Positions 1 to 5,942 of a DNA stretch of 21,067 nt are shown here, one piece after another. Under the pieces are notes generated by a model that searched no databases, was not told the origin of the DNA, and saw nothing but the letters and a program-made list of their open reading frames with translations. Position 1 is the stretch's first letter, and every line of letters begins with the position of its first letter. The DNA is from a virus. The position numbers and the translations under genes are program-made. The stretch is taken from IMG/VR virus record IMGVR_UViG_3300047457_000503, positions 1 through 21,067 of that record, one strand, 5' to 3'.

Positions 1-2
1 TT

Positions 3-770
3 TCACTTGACATCGGTCGGCTCCTTCTCGACGTTCTCGGCAGGGACTTCGAGGACGTCGGCGGCGGCGGCGATCGCCGCGTCAGACGCGTCTCCGTCGT
101 TCCCGGCCGCTTCCGCGATCATTGCGTCGGCGAGTTCCGGCGACAGCGGCAACCACTTCGCGAGGCGACGGAGGACGGTCTTACGGAACATCTCCTCGGT
201 GTCCGTGACCCAAGGCCCCGACCCGCTCGCCTTCGAGCGACGGCGGATCGCCTCCAACTGACCGCGCGTCATGACCTCGAACTGACGCCCGCCTCCGACG
301 AGTTCCGCGACGGCGTAGGCGGCGGTCACGTCGCCGCGATCGTCGACCCCGAACGCCGGGACGTGAACGATCGACGGCTCGGTTCCGAGGGTGACCTCGA
401 ATCGGTCGGCGGCATGCACGACCTGAGCCTGTAGGCTCACGATCTCCTTCGACCGCCGTGCGAGGTCGATCAGACCCCGGTAGCCGATCACGAGGGTCAC
501 CTTCCCCCCGTAGGGGACAAGGTACGCGGAACCCAGCGTCCCGGAACAGTCGAGGCCCAACTGTGCCGCCTGCTGTGCCGCGAGGAAGATCGACGCCTTA
601 TCCGCGTTCAGCAACGCGGGAGACCGCGCGGCGGCGAGGATGATCGAGCGGGCGAACCGCTCGACCGAGACGTGCTTCGGGAGGATCGCCGCCCATGACG
701 CCTTCCGGGATTCGACCGCGACCTTAAACCCCTCGATGGGGGCGACGGACTTCGTGCTGCTCTGGTTCAT
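3..770 (-). CDS. recT: RecT-family single-strand DNA annealing protein
   Basis: This 255-residue protein looks like a RecT-family recombinase, which coats single-stranded DNA and anneals it to a complementary strand during phage recombination and replication. The characteristic RecT core is visible: an N-terminal helical part with 'ARSPAL', then 'AAQLGLDCSG' and the strand-rich segment 'GSAYLVPYGGKVTLVIGYRG' (about residues 70-100). A later segment 'EEMFRKTVLRRLAKWLPLS' is also typical. The C-terminus (after about 220) is Ala/Asp/Glu-rich and probably disordered. The ATG start follows AAGGAG at good spacing and overlaps the stop of the upstream exonuclease gene as ATGA, so the pair is probably translationally coupled. 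The stop lies at bases 3-5, so the gene is complete. The exonuclease neighbour strongly supports the assignment. Confidence 0.93.
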   Translation of the reverse strand: MNQSSTKSVAPIEGFKVAVESRKASWAAILPKHVSVERFARSIILAAARSPALLNADKASIFLAAQQAAQLGLDCSGTLGSAYLVPYGGKVTLVIGYRGLIDLARRSKEIVSLQAQVVHAADRFEVTLGTEPSIVHVPAFGVDDRGDVTAAYAVAELVGGGRQFEVMTRGQLEAIRRRSKASGSGPWVTDTEEMFRKTVLRRLAKWLPLSPELADAMIAEAAGNDGDASDAAIAAAADVLEVPAENVEKEPTDVK

Positions 771-1693
771 GACATCTCCTTAAAGAGGAACCGCCGAGAA
801 GCGGCTCCGAGTTTGGTGTTCGACTCGATCAGTTCCTTCGACGCGCCGCACGCCTTCGCGACGGCTTCCCAGTCGACGCGGCTCGACGGCTTGGCGAACT
901 TCCACGTCGCGCGGAAGGTCTCGCCCTCGATGCCGTCGGCATCCGCGATCGCCTCCTGAAGGCGCGCCTTCGCGAGGTCAGCGCGGGCGGTCGCGGCGTC
1001 GGCGGCGGCGACGGCTTCCGCGTACTCGCGGGCGATCTCGGTCGCCATCGGGCCAGCCTTGAGGATGACACCCGAGGACGTCGCCCACCGCCGTTTGAGG
1101 GCGTCGAGGTCGGCTCCAGATGCGACGGGCGGCGGCGTGTTCGTGACGACGTAAGTCGACCACCAGTCGGCGAGTCGGTCGAGCGTCTCGGCTTCGACGG
1201 CGTGATCCCGATGGATCGTGTAGACCCGCAGATCTCCGGCGGCGAACAGCGCGAAGTCGCAGCGGTCGAGTCCGCACAACGCCATGTAGATCACTCCCTG
1301 AACCCTGTAGTGATCGGGAACGGCGTCGGTTCCTTCCTCGCCCCATGCGGCGATCGTGCGCGAGTTCCATGCCGTCTTGATTTCCACGACGCGCGCGGCG
1401 TCCGGCGTGACCACGATGCGGTCGGGCGTCCCGCTGATCGGCTTCGATGCGTGAACGATCGTCGTCGCGAGGTCGCGCAGTTCGAGGCCCGTCTGTTGAG
1501 AGTACAGGTCGGCGACGACGGGTTCGAGCGCGTTGCCGAGGCGCGCATACTTCGAGTCGATCGAGGGCGCAGCGTTCCCGGTCTTCTCCATCCAAACATC
1601 GAGAGCGGTTCGGTACGGGTTCAGGCCGAGGACGGCGGCGGCTTCACTTGCGCCGATCGTCGTCCGTCGGTCGTGTCTCTGGTCGAAACTCAT
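767..1693 (-). CDS. YqaJ-like viral recombinase exonuclease
   Basis: This 308-residue protein is a PD-(D/E)XK exonuclease of the YqaJ/lambda-exonuclease type. It is expected to resect double-stranded DNA ends and hand the single strand to the RecT-like partner encoded next. The diagnostic start 'IGASEAAAVLGLNPYRT' (about residues 13-29) is present. The catalytic set can be placed: Glu57 in 'GNALEP', Asp91 in 'GTPDRIVV', Glu104 and Lys106 in 'VVEIKTAW', and Gln132 in 'HYRVQGVIYM'. The C-terminal third (about 205-250) is an Ala/Glu-rich helical stretch. AAGGAGA precedes the ATG, and the start overlaps the stop of the small gene upstream (ATGA). The nuclease-annealase arrangement is the classical phage recombination module. 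Confidence 0.93.
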   Translation of the reverse strand: MSFDQRHDRRTTIGASEAAAVLGLNPYRTALDVWMEKTGNAAPSIDSKYARLGNALEPVVADLYSQQTGLELRDLATTIVHASKPISGTPDRIVVTPDAARVVEIKTAWNSRTIAAWGEEGTDAVPDHYRVQGVIYMALCGLDRCDFALFAAGDLRVYTIHRDHAVEAETLDRLADWWSTYVVTNTPPPVASGADLDALKRRWATSSGVILKAGPMATEIAREYAEAVAAADAATARADLAKARLQEAIADADGIEGETFRATWKFAKPSSRVDWEAVAKACGASKELIESNTKLGAASRRFLFKEMS

Positions 1694-1827
1694 GAGTCGG
1701 TCTCCTTAGGGTTTTCTGTTTTACGGAAGTCGTCGAGCCACAGTACGCGCGCACGTTCGAGGTTCTCGACCTTGCGCGCAAGAAGTTCTACGGTCGCGGT
1801 TCCCCGACGTCGAGCGACGTCGGACAC
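1690..1827 (-). CDS. Probable 45-residue hypothetical protein, GTG start
   Basis: A small reading frame not opened by ATG fills what would otherwise be a gap of about 95 bases in this tightly overlapped operon. From the GTG at 1825-1827 it reads VSDVARRRGTATVELLARKV and continues ENLERARVLWLDDFRKTENP, ending in KETDS. That is a plausible amphipathic helical peptide with few odd codons. Its TGA overlaps the ATG of the exonuclease gene as ATGA, exactly like the other junctions here, and its start would lie inside the end of the 108-residue gene. No good Shine-Dalgarno sequence precedes the GTG, so the exact start is uncertain; translation may depend on coupling to the upstream gene. Function unknown. 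Confidence 0.5.
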   Translation of the reverse strand: MSDVARRRGTATVELLARKVENLERARVLWLDDFRKTENPKETDS

Positions 1828-2114
1828 GAGGAAGCCGTGCCGTCGTTGTTGTCGATGGCGTGGCCGCTGATAGAGCCTCCCATCCAGAACCCGTTGAGCA
1901 AGGCCGCGAACTCCGAACTACTCATGTCGGTGTACTCGCTGTTCGTGGTGTCGACGATCTCGTACCTGCCTGACGGCCACCGACGGACGCGGAAGGCGTT
2001 GTTGCCATGCTGCATCCATATCGTCGGCGTCTGGTAGTGCGTGTCGAGGCGTTCACCATCGATCCATTCCTTGATCCTGTCCTCGGGCCAGTAGAGCGGA
2101 CGTTCCTTCGTCAT
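1788..2114 (-). CDS. Hypothetical protein, 108 residues
   Basis: I do not recognise this protein. It is soluble-looking, with a tryptophan- and tyrosine-rich N-terminal half ('PLYWPEDRIKEWIDGERLD', 'TIWMQHGNNAFRVRRWPSGRYEI') and a possible helix 'SSSEFAALLNGFWMGGS' near residue 70. The last 20 residues are low in structure signals. The ATG has an excellent AAGGAGG site and overlaps the stop of the preceding gene as ATGA, so it is clearly part of the operon. The 3' end overlaps the start of the probable 45-residue gene by about 40 bases. Its position just upstream of the exonuclease and RecT genes suggests an accessory early role, but that is inference only. Confidence 0.8.
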   Translation of the reverse strand: MTKERPLYWPEDRIKEWIDGERLDTHYQTPTIWMQHGNNAFRVRRWPSGRYEIVDTTNSEYTDMSSSEFAALLNGFWMGGSISGHAIDNNDGTASSCPTSLDVGEPRP

Positions 2115-2350
2115 GACTTTTCCTCCTTCAACCGAAGGGCTTCCTTCAGGTTGACGATCTTCTTCTCGATTCCTTCGATCACGTTGACGAGCCGTCGCAC
2201 GTGGACAGGCTCCTTCAGCACCTCATGGTGTTTGAGGCGCATCATCTGAGAGTGCAGCGAACGCTCGGCGTCGGCGATGCACTCGTTGATCTGATCGGCC
2301 GTAGCCTTGAAGGCGATGACGGTCGGCTTCATGAGCGGCGTCCATGTCAT
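2111..2350 (-). CDS. Small coiled-coil hypothetical protein, 79 residues
   Basis: The start was chosen at the ATG of 2348-2350 because AAGGAGGAG lies just upstream and because the stop of the previous gene overlaps it as ATGA. The longer in-frame version (opening at 2458) would add an arginine-rich stretch that is a shadow of the neighbouring gene. The 79-residue product, beginning MTWTPLMKPTVIAFKATADQ, is almost entirely helical with heptad-like spacing of hydrophobics ('INECIADAERSLHSQMMRLKHH', 'VNVIEGIEKKIVNLKEALRL'), so a coiled coil is likely. It ends in a charged KEEKS tail. No specific function can be assigned. Confidence 0.78.
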   Translation of the reverse strand: MTWTPLMKPTVIAFKATADQINECIADAERSLHSQMMRLKHHEVLKEPVHVRRLVNVIEGIEKKIVNLKEALRLKEEKS

Positions 2351-2493
2351 CGCCGCTCCTCCTTCGCGCGAAGGCGTTCGACCTCCGCGACGGTGCGGCG
2401 CAAGGCGTCCGCGAGTTTCGCGGCGATCACGCCGACGACGACGAGGGTGACGGCGCACGCCGTCGCGACCTCCTGCCAGTCCGCCGCGCTCAC
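2347..2493 (-). CDS. Tiny single-pass membrane protein, 48 residues
   Basis: A GTG-start gene (2491-2493) whose start overlaps the stop of the upstream gene as GTGA, preceded by GAGGTGA at usable spacing. The frame is open further upstream (to 2682), but that part is an arginine-rich shadow of the neighbouring gene. The 48-residue product reads VSAADWQEVATACAVTLVVV, then GVIAAKLADALRRTVAEVER and LRAKEERR. It has one hydrophobic helix of about 20 residues (roughly 9-29) followed by a strongly basic, helical C-terminus, consistent with a membrane-anchored peptide with its charged tail in the cytoplasm. Such small membrane proteins are common in phage early regions. A holin role is possible but unsupported here, since no lysis gene is nearby. 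Confidence 0.7.
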   Translation of the reverse strand: MSAADWQEVATACAVTLVVVGVIAAKLADALRRTVAEVERLRAKEERR

Positions 2494-2873
2494 GCGATCA
2501 CCTCGATCGCGAAGCGTCCGATCGACCAACAGGCGAGAACGCGGTCGGACTGCGGAACCGTGCGCGTGTACAGCGGTTCGCTCTTCACGAGTTCCTTCGC
2601 GTATGCGATCCCCTCGTCGATGTCGTCGAAGTTCTTCCGAAGCCGCTCGCCATCGAGTCCCGTCACGACGACGCTGACGCACGGCGGCTCGATCATGTCG
2701 CGGACGACGCGCCCGCCGACTTCGAGCGCGTCGCGGTTCGCGTCGTGCAGTTCGTCGAGGTCGTAGTATTCGAGGATGTCGGCCTCGGTGTCGTCACGGT
2801 CGACGACGACCCAGACGGGTACGAGAGTCGGGATCGGGTAGTTCGCGGGAAGGGTCGGAAGGGAGTAGGTCAT
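2490..2873 (-). CDS. Hypothetical acidic protein, 127 residues
   Basis: Not recognised. The protein begins with a proline-rich segment (MTYSLPTLPANYPIPTLVPV), followed by an acidic part ('DRDDTEADILEYYDLDELHD') and then a basic/hydrophobic C-terminal half containing 'SVVVTGLDGERLRKNFDDID' and 'IGRFAIEVIA'. There is no signal peptide or obvious membrane segment. The ATG is preceded by ACAGGAGACCACC, nearly identical to the leader of the next gene upstream, and the stop overlaps the GTG of the tiny membrane protein. It belongs to the same minus-strand operon as the recombination genes. Confidence 0.8.
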   Translation of the reverse strand: MTYSLPTLPANYPIPTLVPVWVVVDRDDTEADILEYYDLDELHDANRDALEVGGRVVRDMIEPPCVSVVVTGLDGERLRKNFDDIDEGIAYAKELVKSEPLYTRTVPQSDRVLACWSIGRFAIEVIA

Positions 2874-2891
2874 GGTGGTCTCCTGTGGGTA
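2870..2891 (-). repeat. Repeated ribosome-binding leader, copy 1
   Basis: The 22 bases covering the start codon and Shine-Dalgarno region of the 127-residue gene match 20 of 22 bases with the corresponding stretch at 3305-3326. The shared coding-strand pattern is TACC(C/T)ACAGGAGACCA(C/T)CATGA. A shorter version (13 of 14 bases) sits at the start of the zinc-ribbon gene (3702-3715). It acts as the translation signal here; the near-identity goes beyond the Shine-Dalgarno core. Confidence 0.6.
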
Positions 2892-2897
2892 GGTGGT

Positions 2898-3308
2898 TCA
2901 GCGTCCGACGTAGGCGACGCGCGCCTTCTCGAACGCGGCGATGATGGACTTCGGGAGTCGGTTCAGGAACGCGCCGTCGTCGTCGACGAGGTCGGTGTCG
3001 ATCTCGCTCGGGTCGCCTTCGTCGTCGAACTCGACGAACGCGAAGCCCTCGTCAGAGCGCACCCTATCGAACGACGTCGAAGCGTAGTCCCAACGGTGGA
3101 CGCAGACCGTGACACCGTTCGCGATGTCGCACCGATTGTCGGACGCCTTAAACGCGTCGATGAATCCGGCGACGGTCGCTGGGAAGTGTTCCGTGTCAGC
3201 GACGAAGTTCTCATCGCTCACCCAGACCTCGTACAGGTAGCGCGGGCCTTCGGTCGGCGCGATTTGCGCGGTCGTCTCGATCACCTTGGTCGTCGTCTTC
3301 GTGGTCAT
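2898..3308 (-). CDS. Hypothetical acidic protein, 136 residues
   Basis: Not recognised. After a Thr/Lys-rich N-terminus (MTTKTTTKVIETTAQIAPTE) the protein has a mixed alpha/beta look: 'RYLYEVWVSDENFVADTEHF', a central 'NGVTVCVHRWDYASTSFDRV', and a strongly acidic stretch 'VEFDDEGDPSEIDTDLVDDD' (about residues 92-111). A basic helix follows at the C-terminus. The acidic stretch could make it a DNA-mimic-like or regulatory protein, but nothing specific supports that. The ATG has the AGGAGACCATC leader shared with the downstream gene. It is separated from the zinc-ribbon gene by a 49-base spacer containing a strong hairpin. Confidence 0.8.
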   Translation of the reverse strand: MTTKTTTKVIETTAQIAPTEGPRYLYEVWVSDENFVADTEHFPATVAGFIDAFKASDNRCDIANGVTVCVHRWDYASTSFDRVRSDEGFAFVEFDDEGDPSEIDTDLVDDDGAFLNRLPKSIIAAFEKARVAYVGR

Positions 3309-3326
3309 GATGGTCTCCTGTAGGTA
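3305..3326 (-). repeat. Repeated ribosome-binding leader, copy 2
   Basis: This is the translation-initiation stretch of the 136-residue gene, matching 20 of 22 bases with 2870-2891. It contains ACAGGAGACCATC directly before ATG. The duplication suggests the two small genes, or at least their leaders, arose by local duplication or are under selection for the same initiation strength. Confidence 0.6.
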
Positions 3327-3332
3327 AGGGGT

Positions 3333-3350
3333 GGGGGGCCGAAGCCCCCC
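3333..3350 (-). terminator. Strong GC hairpin with TTCG loop between minus-strand genes
   Basis: Read on the minus strand, this spacer folds as GGGGGGC-TTCG-GCCCCCC, a perfect 7-base-pair stem capped by the very stable C(UUCG)G tetraloop. It lies between the stop of the zinc-ribbon gene and the leader of the 136-residue gene. No T-run follows, so it is not a classical intrinsic terminator. It could be a partial terminator, an attenuator or an mRNA-stabilising processing element that lowers expression of the downstream genes relative to the first gene. Confidence 0.5.
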
Positions 3351-3357
3351 GGGTGGA

Positions 3358-3705
3358 TCAGATCTTGTTCAAGCACTTGACGCAGGACACAAGGTTCTCG
3401 GCAAGTTCGCGAGCCTCCTTAGCGACGCGCTCGATATTGCCGCCGAGCGTGCGGGCCTCCGCGAGGGCGTCGAACGCGAGGGCGAAGTCGGCGCGGGCCT
3501 CGGCCTCGGTGTCGTAGGCAAAGTCGCACAGGGAGAGCGAGATGCCCGTCGCGACGTCGCACTGGGGGCAGAGGCCCTCGTACGAGTCGTCGATGCGATA
3601 GCGGCGTTCGCAGCAGTTGCAGCGGGCGATCTTGTCGCCTTTGCGGAAGCCGTTCGTCGTGGCCTTGATGCTGCGCTTGGTCGTGTTCGTCGTGTTGATC
3701 TTCAT
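3358..3705 (-). CDS. Zinc-ribbon hypothetical protein, first gene of minus-strand operon
   Basis: A 115-residue protein with two pairs of cysteines spaced as a zinc ribbon: Cys29-x-x-Cys32 ('CNCCE') and Cys46-x-x-Cys49 ('CPQC'), separated by 13 residues. This should fold as a small zinc-stabilised beta-ribbon. A third CxxC pair (Cys108, Cys111, 'CVKC') lies at the very C-terminus after a long helix (about 66-105) and may bind a second metal or pair with the first site in a dimer. The N-terminus is Thr/Lys/Asn-rich. The ATG has GGAGACC upstream, close to the repeated leader of the two downstream genes. As the first gene next to the divergent intergenic region, it could encode a regulator or a DNA/RNA-binding protein; this is inference. 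Confidence 0.82.
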   Translation of the reverse strand: MKINTTNTTKRSIKATTNGFRKGDKIARCNCCERRYRIDDSYEGLCPQCDVATGISLSLCDFAYDTEAEARADFALAFDALAEARTLGGNIERVAKEARELAENLVSCVKCLNKI

Positions 3706-3736
3706 CGTGGTCTCCGTCCGCTTGGGACGTGAGAAG

Positions 3737-3763
3737 ATTACAACACCCTAAAGTACGGCGCAA
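3737..3763 (-). promoter_or_regulatory. Weak candidate promoter for the minus-strand operon
   Basis: On the minus strand, TGTAAT (3737-3742) resembles a -10 box in an AT-richer patch about 30 bases upstream of the first start codon. TTGCGC (3758-3763) is a poor -35 match at a short 15-base spacing. The location is right for driving the zinc-ribbon to RecT operon, but the match is weak and the host sigma factor preferences are unknown. Confidence 0.2.
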
Positions 3764-4289
3764 GTACCCCCCGCTACTTTTTTCATTCTGACCACGGAAC
3801 CCCTCGTTTTCCCCGAGAAAACACGCGGTTCGGCTCCCGACTTCCTGCACCGCTTCGTCCCAAGAATCCGAGGCCGACGACGCGCCCGACGCCGAACTAG
3901 CGTCAGGACGGGTTCCCCGTAGACTGCGGACGCCTTCGACTCTGGTCGGTCGATGGTCTCCGACGACGGCGGGGGGAGGGTTCATCCCCGATCCCCGCCC
4001 AAGTCCTCGCGAGCGCGTGTGGGCACGCAGACTAAAACAGACAACCCGTCTCGCGACGGGAGAGCGACGCGGCGACGGTGGCCCACTCATCGTCGGCGCG
4101 TCGCTCTGTTTCGCGAGCGCGGCGTTCGCCCTCGACCGCGTGTCAACTCAAGGCGACAAGACCTCGCGGCGGGAAACTCCGCGCGGCAAGCGTCCCCGAG
4201 TAGAAACGGGGGGAAGGCGACGACCGTCGCCGATCGCGTCGGACGCTCACAGAAGGCGACGCGGGGGAGATCTCCACCAAACCACAGCG

Positions 4290-4347
4290 GCACACCGTTG
4301 GGGGGAGGGGGGGAGTTTGAGATCGCTTCAGACTTGCAGCGGTGTGC
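4290..4347 (+). repeat. Inverted repeat flanking a G6-A-G7 tract before the nuclease gene
   Basis: GCACACCG at 4290-4297 is the exact reverse complement of CGGTGTGC at 4340-4347. The 42-base interval between them begins with the run GGGGGGAGGGGGGG (4300-4313). The element ends about 25 bases upstream of the AGGAGA site of the VRR-NUC gene. In RNA it could form a long-loop hairpin with a G-quadruplex-capable loop; in DNA it could be a protein-binding site. An 8-base match could also arise by chance. Confidence 0.35.
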
Positions 4348-4383
4348 GTTCTTCGTCGGAACCCGAATCAGGAGAAGGCCAAG

Positions 4384-4722
4384 ATGCCCACCGAGACCGA
4401 GATTAAGAAGGCGATCCATTCACGACTCCGTAGTCTGCTTCCACGAATCGTTCGCGTACAGGCGGGACGGTTCCGAGGCGCGTCGGGACGGGTCGTACAC
4501 GCTGCGGAGCCGGGTACACCCGACCTCCTCGGGTTCTGTGATCACGGTCGCATCGTCGCAATCGAGGTCAAGAAACCTAACGGAGTCGCCACGCCGGAAC
4601 AGATCGAGTTTCTCGCAGCGGTTTGCGTTGCCGGAGGTCTCGGTGCAATCTGTACGTCCGCAGATGGTGCGGAGGAACTTGTGCGAGCAGAATGTCGGAA
4701 ACACACGGAGCGTAACGGATGA
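4384..4722 (+). CDS. VRR-NUC domain nuclease
   Basis: A 112-residue protein of the VRR-NUC (PD-(D/E)XK) nuclease type found as a stand-alone domain in many phages. Key residues: an N-terminal Glu in 'TETEIKKAI', then Gly44-Thr45-Pro46-Asp47 ('PGTPDLLGF'), Glu61-x-Lys63 ('IVAIEVKKP'), and the following 'ATPEQIEFLAAVCVAGG' helix with Gln73. Phage VRR-NUC proteins are thought to act as structure-specific nucleases; the exact substrate here is unknown. The ATG at 4384 was chosen because AGGAGAAGG lies just upstream; an in-frame GTG further up (4342) has no such site. Its stop overlaps the methyltransferase ATG (ATGA). Base composition is less GC-biased than in the structural genes, which suggests a different history. 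Confidence 0.88.
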   Translation: MPTETEIKKAIHSRLRSLLPRIVRVQAGRFRGASGRVVHAAEPGTPDLLGFCDHGRIVAIEVKKPNGVATPEQIEFLAAVCVAGGLGAICTSADGAEELVRAECRKHTERNG

Positions 4723-5942
4723 ATATCGAACGAGTGCCAATCACCTCTCTCATCGGAGATCCTTCCAACGTTCGTCGACATGACCAAAAGAACCTCGACG
4801 CGATCAAAGGTTCACTCGCTAGATTCGGGCAACAGAAGCCGATCGTCGTCGGTGCGAACAACGTCGTGATCGCAGGGAACGGAACGGTCGCTGCCGCTCT
4901 CAGTCTCGGATGGGTCGAGATCTCGATCGTGCGTTCCGAACTGATCGGGCCGGAGGCGACGGCGTTCGCGATCGCCGATAATCGCACGGCGGAGTTAGCG
5001 GAGTGGGACGAGGACGCACTCGCGCAACAACTCGCCGCCTTGGCGATCGACGACGAAGATCTCGCGCGGGCGACGGGGTTCGATGCGCGGGAACTGGATC
5101 GTCTATCATTGGGGCAAGATCTTGAGCAAGACGCAGTACCCGAAACTCCGATCGAACCGATAACGCGACGCGGCGACGTCTGGATTCTTGGGGAACATCG
5201 TGTCATGTGCGGCGATTCAACGGACGACGCCGATCTCGCGCGTCTTTTCGGGGAATCTCGTGCCGATATCTGTTTCACCTCTCCTCCCTACGCGTTGGGG
5301 ACTTCGATAACGCTGAGAGGGAATCGCAGTATGATGTCGCAGAGAGGGAGCGCGTATATCGGACACGCGGATCGTCCGCAGGAGTGGCTCGATCTCATGT
5401 CGCGATGGTTCGACGCTTCGCGACCGTATATCAGCGACGTATGGGTGGTAAACGTCCAACCACTCGCGGGGAATAAACGAGACCTGTTCCGATGGATCTA
5501 CGATCGCGTCGGACAACTCATCGACGTCGTAACGTGGGACAAGCAAGTGTCGGTTCCTCATATCCAAGCAGGTGTTTTGAGCGCGAGATTCGAGTGGTTA
5601 ATCGCTTTCGGGAAGGAAAACGCGTCTAGGTGCTTTCCGCTTTCATCATGGCGAGGAACGATCTCATCGGTGTACGTCGGCCTTCTTCAACGCGGAAACG
5701 AGTTCTCGGACATTCATGCCGCGACGATGCCCTTGCACCTTCCGGCGTGGGTTCTCGGGACGCTCTGCGATCGTTCTCAAGTTGTTTACGATCCGTTCGG
5801 AGGGACAGGCACGACACTTATCGCCGCTCATCAACTTCGGAAGCGTTCGTTTCTCATGGAGATCGAACCCGTATACGTCGACGTGATCGTAAAAAGATGG
5901 GAAACAATCTCCGGCGAAGTTGCGCGGCGTGAGGTGGTTTAA
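4719..5942 (+). CDS. ParB-like domain / DNA methyltransferase fusion (N4/N6 type)
   Basis: A 407-residue two-domain protein. Residues 1 to about 110 look like a ParB/sulfiredoxin-like nuclease-fold domain ('IERVPITSLIGDPSNVRRHD', 'QKPIVVGANNVVIAGNGTVA', 'AIADNRTAEL'). Residues from about 150 onward are an amino-methyltransferase: 'RRGDVWILGEHRVMCGDSTD', catalytic motif IV Thr187-Ser-Pro-Pro-Tyr191, and the SAM-binding motif near the C-terminus 'YDPFGGTGTTLIAAHQ' (Asp358, Gly361-Gly364). The order catalytic motif then SAM motif fits the beta class. SPPY is more typical of N4-cytosine enzymes, but the modified base cannot be settled by eye. This fusion is common in phages as an orphan methylase that may protect phage DNA from restriction. 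It is coupled to the nuclease by ATGA and shares its lower GC content. Confidence 0.9.
   Translation: MNIERVPITSLIGDPSNVRRHDQKNLDAIKGSLARFGQQKPIVVGANNVVIAGNGTVAAALSLGWVEISIVRSELIGPEATAFAIADNRTAELAEWDEDALAQQLAALAIDDEDLARATGFDARELDRLSLGQDLEQDAVPETPIEPITRRGDVWILGEHRVMCGDSTDDADLARLFGESRADICFTSPPYALGTSITLRGNRSMMSQRGSAYIGHADRPQEWLDLMSRWFDASRPYISDVWVVNVQPLAGNKRDLFRWIYDRVGQLIDVVTWDKQVSVPHIQAGVLSARFEWLIAFGKENASRCFPLSSWRGTISSVYVGLLQRGNEFSDIHAATMPLHLPAWVLGTLCDRSQVVYDPFGGTGTTLIAAHQLRKRSFLMEIEPVYVDVIVKRWETISGEVARREVV

Larger units (their letters stand above)
3706..4383. other. Divergent non-coding region with G-tracts and inverted repeats
   Basis: About 680 bases separate the start of the minus-strand operon from the VRR-NUC gene on the plus strand. 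Frames open in this stretch lack ribosome sites or recognisable protein sense. Visible structure: direct repeat AAGTAC at 3751-3756 and 3763-3768; a T6 tract at 3778-3783; GTTTTC/GAAAAC inverted repeat at 3806-3822; CCCGTC/GACGGG hairpin at 4045-4060; CCCCG/CGGGG at 4194-4211; GGCGAC/GTCGCC at 4216-4231; and G-tracts near 3971-3980, 4208-4213 and 4300-4313. Position between divergent transcription units makes it the natural place for promoters, operators or a replication origin, but no function is proven. No tRNA was recognised. Confidence 0.6.

Noticed and set aside
2347-2682. Longer 111-codon version of the tiny membrane protein
   Set aside because: The added N-terminus is arginine-rich shadow of the 127-residue gene; GTG at 2493 has a ribosome site and the usual overlap.
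3419-4090. Minus-strand frame of 223 codons extending upstream of the zinc-ribbon gene
   Set aside because: It is another frame of the zinc-ribbon gene continued through non-coding DNA; the cysteine pairs and ribosome site support the 3358-3705 gene instead.
4017-4406. Plus-strand frame of 129 codons with a short hydrophobic stretch
   Set aside because: GTG start without a ribosome site, low-complexity basic remainder, and it runs into the nuclease gene.
4087-4419. Minus-strand frame of 110 codons in the divergent region
   Set aside because: Its start lies inside the nuclease gene, no ribosome site is seen, and the product has no protein-like pattern.
3953-4783. Long plus-strand open frame across the non-coding region and the nuclease gene
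   Set aside because: Arg/Ser-rich product with no ribosome site; its second half is an out-of-frame shadow of the well-supported VRR-NUC gene.
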